Source of the DNA: Typhlomys cinereus
Lineage: Eukaryota > Chordata > Mammalia > Rodentia > Platacanthomyidae
DNA: 64,000 nucleotides
NCBI GenBank assembly: GCA_023101885.1
Contig: JALPQD010000232.1
Coordinates: 400,618 to 464,617, forward strand
Direction of reading: 5' to 3'
The translations under genes and the position numbers were made by a program. Under the pieces are notes generated by a model. That model was not told where the DNA came from, made no database searches, and saw only the letters and a list, made by a program, of their open reading frames with translations. Shown piece after piece: positions 57,768-64,000 of this stretch; within the stretch, counting starts at the first letter, position 1, and the number at the start of each line of letters is the position of its first letter.

Positions 57768-58203
57768 GAAGGAAGGAAGGAAGGAAGGAAGGAAGGAAGG
57801 AAGGAAGGAAGGAAGGAAGGAAGGAAGGAAGGAAGGAAGGAAGGAAGGAGAGAGAAAGAGAGAGAAAGTGAGAGGAGGAAGGGGCGGGGGATGGGGAAGG
57901 AGAGGAGAGAAAGGGAGGGGGGGGGAGGAGGAGGAAGGAAGGAAGGAAGGAAGGAAGGACGGAGAGCGAGAGAGAGAGAAAGAGAGAGAAAGAGAAAGTG
58001 AGAGGAGGAAGGGGGAGGGGGATGGGGAGGGGAGAGGGGAGGGAGGAAGGAAGGAAGGAAGGAAGGAAGGAAGGAAGGAAGGAAGGAAGGAAGGAAGGAA
58101 GGAAGGAAGGAAGGAAGGAAAGAAGGAAGGAAGGAAGGAAAGGGAGGGAGGGAGGGAGGGAGAAAAGGGAGGGAGGGAGGGAGGAAAGAAGGGAGGGAGA
58201 GAA
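57768..58203. repeat. (GGAA)n-based purine tract of about 435 bp
   Basis: Long perfect (AAGG)n blocks alternate with GA and GGGA blocks. The segment 'gagagagaaagtgagaggaggaagg' is present twice (about 57860 and 57995), so part of the array was duplicated as a block. It begins about 50 bases after the L1 3' end at 57720. (GGAA)n arrays are established binding sites for ETS-family factors. ORFs of up to 211 codons across it are artefacts. Confidence 0.95.
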
Positions 58204-58700
58204 GACCCTTGTATGTGAAGGGAAATCTAAGAGAAAGACTAGACACAAACAGTGTTTCCATTAACTTTGAAAGAGTATCAAGTACATTGTTGCTGCTACT
58301 GAGGAAGCAGCTGTGCAAATAGATCAGAGGCATCACTAGGGACAATGCAGAATGATAGCTTATTCAGATGATACCTAATGAATTGGTATTACTTCAACAA
58401 AACCTCTTACGACAAAGAATTGTCAAGCAAGTTGCTAATTAGAATAAATGTGAGGATTATTACCGGTACAGAAGTTTAAAGCACACCCCCACAAGCTCCT
58501 GGTGGTATTCCAGACCATAAGCTAGAAAACAGCTTGCATGGATTTACTTGACCTATGAAACAAAAGACTATGGTTAGATGCTCATGAGGAGGCTCCTTGT
58601 CAAAGAGGTCATCAGAAGTCAGAGGTCTCAGACAACCATTTTCTAATTCCCCTGCACTTTCCTGGGATATTGTAGCTGTTTTCACAGGTAACTGTGATTG

Positions 58701-59034
58701 AGTTTGCCTTAGCTTCTTTTCCTGTTGCTGTGATTGAAATACCTCACAACAGCAACTGAAAGGAGAAAGGATTTATTTTGGCTCACAGTTCTTGGGTACG
58801 CCCCATCATGAAAGGGAGTCAAGGTAGCAGATGCGGTGGGAAGCAGAGAGAAATGAATACATGCAGCTGCTTGTGCTGCAGGCTATCATGCCTAGGGAAT
58901 AGCCCCATGCACAAATAAAAATAAGCCTCCCTGTATCAATTAACTTAATCAAGATAATTCTTTTATGCCCAAGCCCCATCTCCCAGGTGATTCTAGATTC
59001 TGTCAAGTTGGCAATTAACACTGACCATCACAGA
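58701..59034 (-). mobile_element. Complete-looking LTR, ERVL/MaLR-like, second family
   Basis: On the minus strand it starts TGTGATGGTCAGTGTTAAT and continues 'aacttgacagaatctagaat', 'cacctgggagatggggcttg', 'catgatggggcg', 'gaactgtgagccaaaataaa' (AATAAA signal), 'ttgtgaggtatttcaatcac' and 'agcaacaggaaaagaagcta'. About 330 bp, consistent with a solo LTR. It is related in plan to the 5310 family but clearly different. Confidence 0.7.
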
Positions 59035-60209
59035 GTTGGAGGGAAAACATAGTTCAAACGAACAGGAGGGAGTTGAACACAGATGCTGGAAATGTTCTAT
59101 GCTCTTGAGAATTCCAGGAGGGTCAGATAACAGTGAAGTTCTGAAGTTCAGAAATACGAGGAACTATGTTATCTAAGAATACAAAAATCCTGCTAGATGA
59201 AAGAAGTTCTGCACTTTAGAGCCAATCTGCCTCTCCTTGTATGCTTCCTGGTGTTCCTCTGAGATATCTCTTTTTGTCTCAGGAAGATACCAAAAAACAC
59301 TTCATGGCCAAGTTTGAGTGTGTCATTTACCTCAGCAATTTAGTATGTTACAAGAACTCAGTAGAAGGAGCTAGATGTATTTTTATTGAGCAAATGTACA
59401 GCTTTCTCTTCCTTGTTTCAAGGTCAAATTCAAGCAGTCCCACTTTCTGCAAGAAGCTGTGATCGTTCTATGCAACGACATGTCGAATTTGTGCTTGATT
59501 TAGATTTTCTGTTCAATACATAGATTTTTTTTTTGTATTAGATTATTATTTCCTGGGGTGTTTTTTTCCTCGAAATATAATTCAAAGGTTTCTTGTATTC
59601 GTTTTGCCCGTGGGAAAAATCATTTAAAAACATGTGTGCCAGACTCTGGAAATCAGAATTTCTGGAATTGCATTCTGGTCCTGAACATATGGCACCAGTC
59701 CTCCATGTGACTCAGACATTTGCTGAGGTCTGAAAAGCCACCAAGAAGGCTTACCTCCCTTTGCGCTTGGAGTTCTCCACAGACATTATTATGCTGAGTG
59801 GAACTGAACTATGATGTAACTAACTGGCTGGTGAATTGTGAAATGCAGCCATTTTTGTGGAGGAAACAACAGGGCCCATTAGTGGTCAGAGTTTCTCAAT
59901 AGGGAAACACAACACTGGTCTAAGAACAAACAAACAAACAAACAAAAAAATAATCCCATAAGAAGTATGCATGTGATGATTTTAGCATAAATCTCCATGT
60001 GCATGGAGAAAACAGCAAAATCTAAATCTGCATCTTAATGAACTTTCCCAAAGGAACACAGCCAAGGAACAGAACATGACATACCCCAGAAGCCTCTTCC
60101 TCCCTTTTCTTTCCCAGGAGAGGACTTGCCAGCCTGCTTCCCAGCATTAGCAGGTTTGTGTCACTTCCTGTCGACACAGGTATCATTTTACCTACCTGTT
60201 TTCAGTTTC
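59035..60209. other. Unassigned sequence
   Basis: No gene is recognised. A (CAAA)n run occurs at 59925-59947. Confidence 0.45.
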
Positions 60210-60640
60210 TCTGTCCTGTTGCCAAGAAATTAATGGCCAAATGGCTTACAGGAACAAAGGGATTGATTTTGGCTTACTACTGTCGAGTTACAGTTCTTGG
60301 TCCAGCTTGGCAGGAGAGCCAACACTAGGAGCGGAGGGAACTGACCACACCATGTCCGTAAGACTGCTGAGAGAGGTACAAACTTCCCTTGCCAGATTGT
60401 AAGCCTATCCAAGTGTGCTGAAGGTTCCCAACTTTCTTGACCAGCTCCTCCACCTCACCCACCTGCTCGGGGACGAGTTCCATACACCGTGGGATAGACC
60501 TTCCTATTAGGCAGTCCCCTGCAGGTTTGCCTAGAGTTTAACTCAACTATTGATTCTTCACAACTGTGCCCAAAGCTCAAACCTTCAAATGTCCAGTTGA
60601 TACCTGTATCTAACAATGACACTACCTGTGTTCTCACTTA
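60210..60640 (-). mobile_element. LTR, ERVL/MaLR-like (same family as 5310)
   Basis: On the minus strand: starts 'tgtcattgttagatacaggt', then 'atcaactggacatttgaagg', 'tttgagctttgggcacagtt', 'cctgcaggggactgcctaat', 'aagccaaaatcaatcccttt' and 'cttggcaacaggacagagaa'. This is the clearest copy for defining the ends of the family. Confidence 0.7.
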
Positions 60641-61784
60641 CTCGTCTATGTGGATATTTATACTTTGTTAGATATTCTGTCTGTCCACAGTGTTATAGAT
60701 GGGTGTTTGAACTTTTCACAGAATTGAGACTGTTAAAATTGGTGCAGCTGTGAGTATTCTTGTCTGTATATCTCTCTTGATTGATACATACATACATACA
60801 TATACATATTCTGTCATATATTTAAGAATGAAAGTTTGGGGTCTTAGGGTACATATGTGTCTTTCTGATTCAAATGAAAACTGACCCAGTTTTCACATGA
60901 TCATGTGCATCCCCTTGTCCTGCCCTCTCCCCTTAGTGTTGAGCTTGGTCATGTGACTTGCTCTGGCCTCTTGTGGTCACATAAGCTATACGGCAAGAAC
61001 AGCAGAGTCACCTTGGATGTAGCTGCCTTACTCTCCAGCCCCCAGCCAGCTTACTGGCTCTTCACAGTTGTGAGCAAGCCCAGGTTTGATTAAGCCCAAT
61101 CAGATCAGAAGACCTGTCTTCCTGATCCTTAAATTTGTGCAAAATAAGAAATGGTAGCTTTTTACATTTAAACATTAGCGCAGATTCTCAGCTGTTACAC
61201 AGCAATAGCTAACTGCCACATTGTTGGATTCCAAAGGGGAATGCCAACTGGCATGTCACTAACAGGGTCTGAACTTCCAAAGTTCAACGTCCTCATCCAT
61301 ACTCAGTATAGATTACGCTGTAAGAAAAACACAATATTTGATCTTTTTTTTCATTTCAAGCATCTTTAAGAGGCTGCAACAATGGGTTTAATTTACATTT
61401 TAGTAATAACTAATGATATTGATCATCCTTCCATGTGTTTATTAGCTGGTAGTATGTCTGTATGAAGACCTGGATTTTATCCATTCTTCTGTTAGGTTAA
61501 TGACTTTCTAGTCATGGAGTCCTAGGAATGAACACACAAGCATGCAGGCTCACTAGTCAGGAGCCTTTTGTAGGTATGCCTTTGCAGACACCTTCCTTTT
61601 CATTTTTGTCTTGCAATCTTCTTATGAATTAACATTCTTACTTTTAGCTTAATTGAATGTGCACATTTTATAGTTTTTAATTGTTGGCACTTCTTTGCTT
61701 ACTCTAAGGTAATGTAGCCATTCTTCTGTCTGTAGAAGTTCTGTTGTATTGCCTTTAAGCTTACTTCGATGCTCTACTGAGAAT
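60641..61784. other. Unassigned sequence, possible degraded L1
   Basis: 60641-60760 and 61380-61480 weakly resemble antisense L1 ('ctgtaagtattcttgtctgt'-like and 'aataactaatgatattgatc'-like phrases). Not strong enough for a call. (CATA)n occurs at 60786-60808. Confidence 0.35.
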
Positions 61785-62112
61785 TGATTGTGGTGTGTGT
61801 GTGTGTGTGTGTGTCGGGGGGCAGTCGGAGTGCTTGCTCATGTATGTTGTGTGTGGAGGCCAGGGTTGAGTGCCTTCCTTTATCATTCTCTACCTTATTT
61901 TTAGACTTCTATATATTTTATATATTATATTTTAGATTGCTGGCCAGAGAGCTTCCAGAATCCCCACTCATGTCTTTGCCCTCTTCCCTACAATGCAAGG
62001 GTTATATGGTGTGCTACCACATACTGCTTTTATGTGGAGTCTGAGGATCTGAATTTAACCTTACATCCTTGCACCACAGGCAAGTTCCCAATAACCTATC
62101 TCTTCAGCTCCC
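61785..62112 (-). mobile_element. B4 SINE (minus strand) with (TG)n
   Basis: A (TG)n run (61791-61814) is followed by 'gtggaggccagggttgagtg', 'attgctggccagagagcttc', 'agaatccccactcatgtctt', 'gtggagtctgaggatctgaa' and 'cctatctcttcagctcc'. This is the reverse-orientation B4/ID arrangement. Confidence 0.65.
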
Positions 62113-62249
62113 GAAAATGGTTTTCTGCATATGGTATGAGGTAGGGATCAAGATTCCCCTTGGTTCTAAGTGGTTCCAGTTGATCTGGGAGTTTCTATGA
62201 AAGGTGGTGAGTTGTAGACTTTAGGGATGCATGATTCTCACTGGGAGGC

Positions 62250-62410
62250 TATATAGTATGAATTGAAGAGCTAGTAGTTGGACTCTAGTTTCCATTGTGC
62301 TACTACCTCACTGGCTCTGTGTCCTTGGACAGGTCACTAGACTGTCTCTGTTTGCCCATACATAAAGTGAGTAGGTGAGATTAGATTATCTCCATTGTTC
62401 CTTGCAGAAA
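62250..62410 (-). repeat. MIR SINE (minus strand)
   Basis: 'gttggactctagtttccatt'/'gctactacctcactggctct'/'gtgtccttggacaggtcact'/'agactgtctctgtttgccca' is a clear reverse-orientation MIR core. Confidence 0.7.
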
Positions 62411-63049
62411 TGATGTCAGATTCCAACCATGTCATTATTAGTTCAGGGACTTCAGGGAAAGTACCCAACATATTGAAGTCCCAATTTCCTTTACCCATTA
62501 AGATGAGAACAATCACACCCATATGTATGGCTGTTGGGAGAATAAGAAAAATAAACATGAAGTTCTATGCTTGGTGAAATGCATAGTTCAACAGAAAAGG
62601 AATTTGAGCTGTTGCTGCTGGCACTGCTCTCAAAGAGAATTTGTCTTCATTTCACTGTAGTAAAAATATGATCAGTCCCTTCAAGCTTAATTAGCAGCAC
62701 AAATTTGCTTGGAAATAGAGTTAGCTATTCCTGAGATAAGAATCTTAATTTTGCCACATTCTTTTCATTCCTAAAAGGTATTGTTTTGTCAATATAAGAA
62801 ATCAGCTTTCTCGAAATTGTTCTCTGTCATCCTTGATTTCAAAACTTTATCCTAAACATTTGTAGAGAAAGATCATGACCCAGCCTACATGATGAATTGG
62901 GAGGTGTTAAGTCATTAGATTTCCTTGATTTCTAGACCATACCATCTACAATAGTTTTCTTCTGCCGTTAGCAGCTCACTCTATTTTTCTTCAAACCATT
63001 TGCAATCACCTGCATATTTCCCTGCCTTTGTGTTAATTACCTGTCTCCC
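62411..63049. other. Repeat-free sequence, possible conserved element
   Basis: 62630-62780 ('caagcttaattagcagcaca', 'gccacattcttttcattcc') is AT-balanced, has no repeat similarity and contains a homeodomain-like AATTAG core. Conservation cannot be judged from one sequence. Confidence 0.3.
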
Positions 63050-63175
63050 TCAACTACAACATAGACTCCATGGGACCAAAAGTTCTGTTTATTTTACTGC
63101 GTATCTTCAGTATCTGAAAAAAAAATAGCTACTATGTAGTAGAAACTGTTCATGGTGTCCAATAAATGAAAGAAA
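63050..63175 (+). repeat. L2 3'-end fragment
   Basis: 'atagactccatgggaccaaa', 'cagtatctg', 'tagctactatgtagtagaaa', 'gtccaataaatgaaag' follow the L2 3' terminus ('..ctccatgagggcaggga..cagtgcctggcacatagtaggcgctcaataaat..'). Confidence 0.5.
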
Positions 63176-63917
63176 ACAAAATAAAAACCATATAAAATAT
63201 GTATTGAAAGAATTTTCTCTATTTATTATGATGTAGAAAACAATAATGGATTCTGACTTCAACACTCTGTCAATCCCAAACTCCAATTTTTGTAGGTGTT
63301 CAGCAATAACATTACAACAAAATATTAGCCCTGTTAATAACACGTTTTCTTAAGTACACCATTGGGAACTAGAAGGAAATTGATATTTCCCACATACATG
63401 TGCTGTAATTGTTCTTTCTAAGAGGAACTGTTTAATAAATACAGTTACTGAAGGCCAAAGCTATCCAGAAAACGAATGTGCTTTTCCTTAAATGAAAGTA
63501 AACTCAGGAATCATGTTTTTGCTATAAACAAATACCAAGTTTTACATGTTGATTGTTAGAAAGTTGTTTAATTTTTCCTTTACCCAAATAAATTGTTAAT
63601 TAAGACAGACAAAAACCAGGAAACATGGAAGTCTTGTCATTTAATTTCCATGTTTGCTCAGAGCTGCCTAGAGTCATTTCCTGCAGGCATTCCACATCTT
63701 CCAGTTGAAGTGTTTCCGCAGCTGGTAACAACATCATCAGCTCATGCAGTCTCTTACTCCAGACTCCAGTTACAAATCAGGTGGGGTTTTTTTAATGCTC
63801 ACGATGAAACCAGATCAACTTTAAAAATAAATCTAAATAACTTCAAGAATGCGGTTCCTACATTGCCGTATGAGGCAAATTAGTCTAGCGGGAAGAACTT
63901 GTCAACAAGGAAACTGA
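63176..63917. other. AT-rich unassigned sequence
   Basis: No gene is recognised. A 96-codon frame at 63593-63883 has no domain I can name. Confidence 0.4.
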
Positions 63918-64000
63918 CTTCTGGGTTTGGCTCAAGCACTAATTAGCTATGTGACCTTAGATTTCACCTCCTCTGTCCTAGTAGCCTTGTCTACGTGAGG
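63918..64000 (-). repeat. MIR SINE running off the window
   Basis: 'acttctgggtttggctcaag'/'cactaattagctatgtgacc'/'ttagatttcacctcctctgt' is the reverse-orientation MIR core. The element continues past the end of the window. Confidence 0.7.

Noticed and set aside
57710..58345. Pro/Ser/Phe-rich 211-codon and Arg/Lys/Glu/Gly-rich 152-codon frames
   Set aside because: These are translations of the (GGAA)n array. The same holds for 10099-10626, 40482-41240 and 55757-56101.

Overview
This window is non-coding nuclear DNA from a rodent. The evidence is the interspersed repeats, which can be read directly: B1-like, ID-like, B3 and B4 SINEs occur together with 5'-truncated L1 tails and many ERVL/MaLR-type LTRs. 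B3 and B4 point to the mouse-like rodents and jerboas (Myodonta). The dominant young SINE has a B2-superfamily, tRNA-like head but a body unlike the mouse or rat B2 I know. A jerboa (Dipodoidea) or another non-murid Myodont is my best inference, but I could not search a database. There are no bacterial-type operons, rRNA genes or CRISPR arrays.

No complete protein-coding gene is visible. The only stretch that looks like a real exon is at 26616-26792: 59 codons, in phase at both ends, with an AG acceptor and a GT donor. I do not recognise the protein. The other open frames are chance frames, antisense frames through repeats, or stop-free frames through purine/pyrimidine tracts. The window is therefore most simply intergenic or a large intron.

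Layout. 1-5.8 kb: two LTRs, a SINE and an L1 insertion that seems to carry a 3' transduction. 5.8-14.8 kb: SINEs (B2-superfamily, B3, B4), one LTR and GA-rich DNA. 14.8-22.6 kb: mostly unique sequence with ancient L2/L1 pieces. 22.6-26.1 kb: a nested repeat complex. It has a duplicated B1-like SINE, a solo LTR, and an ancient L1 of about 2.8 kb split by two later insertions, each with target-site duplications. 26.1-34.8 kb: the candidate exon, an L1 inside an L1, a fresh B2-superfamily SINE and old L1 pieces. 34.86-38.68 kb: a SINE whose tail has become a purine tract of about 3.6 kb, interrupted by a 25-N assembly gap. 38.7-64 kb: unique DNA with scattered MIR/L2/L1/LTR copies, further GA-rich tracts at about 40.7, 42.0, 55.8 and 57.8 kb, and a young L1 tail with a second poly-A.

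The most unusual objects are the purine tract that grew from a SINE tail, the two L1 insertions with extra 3' sequence, the retrocopy-like chimeric insertion at 23.74-24.49 kb, and the orphan exon candidate. Repeat names are family-level recognitions from memory of consensus sequences. Target-site duplications were read base by base.
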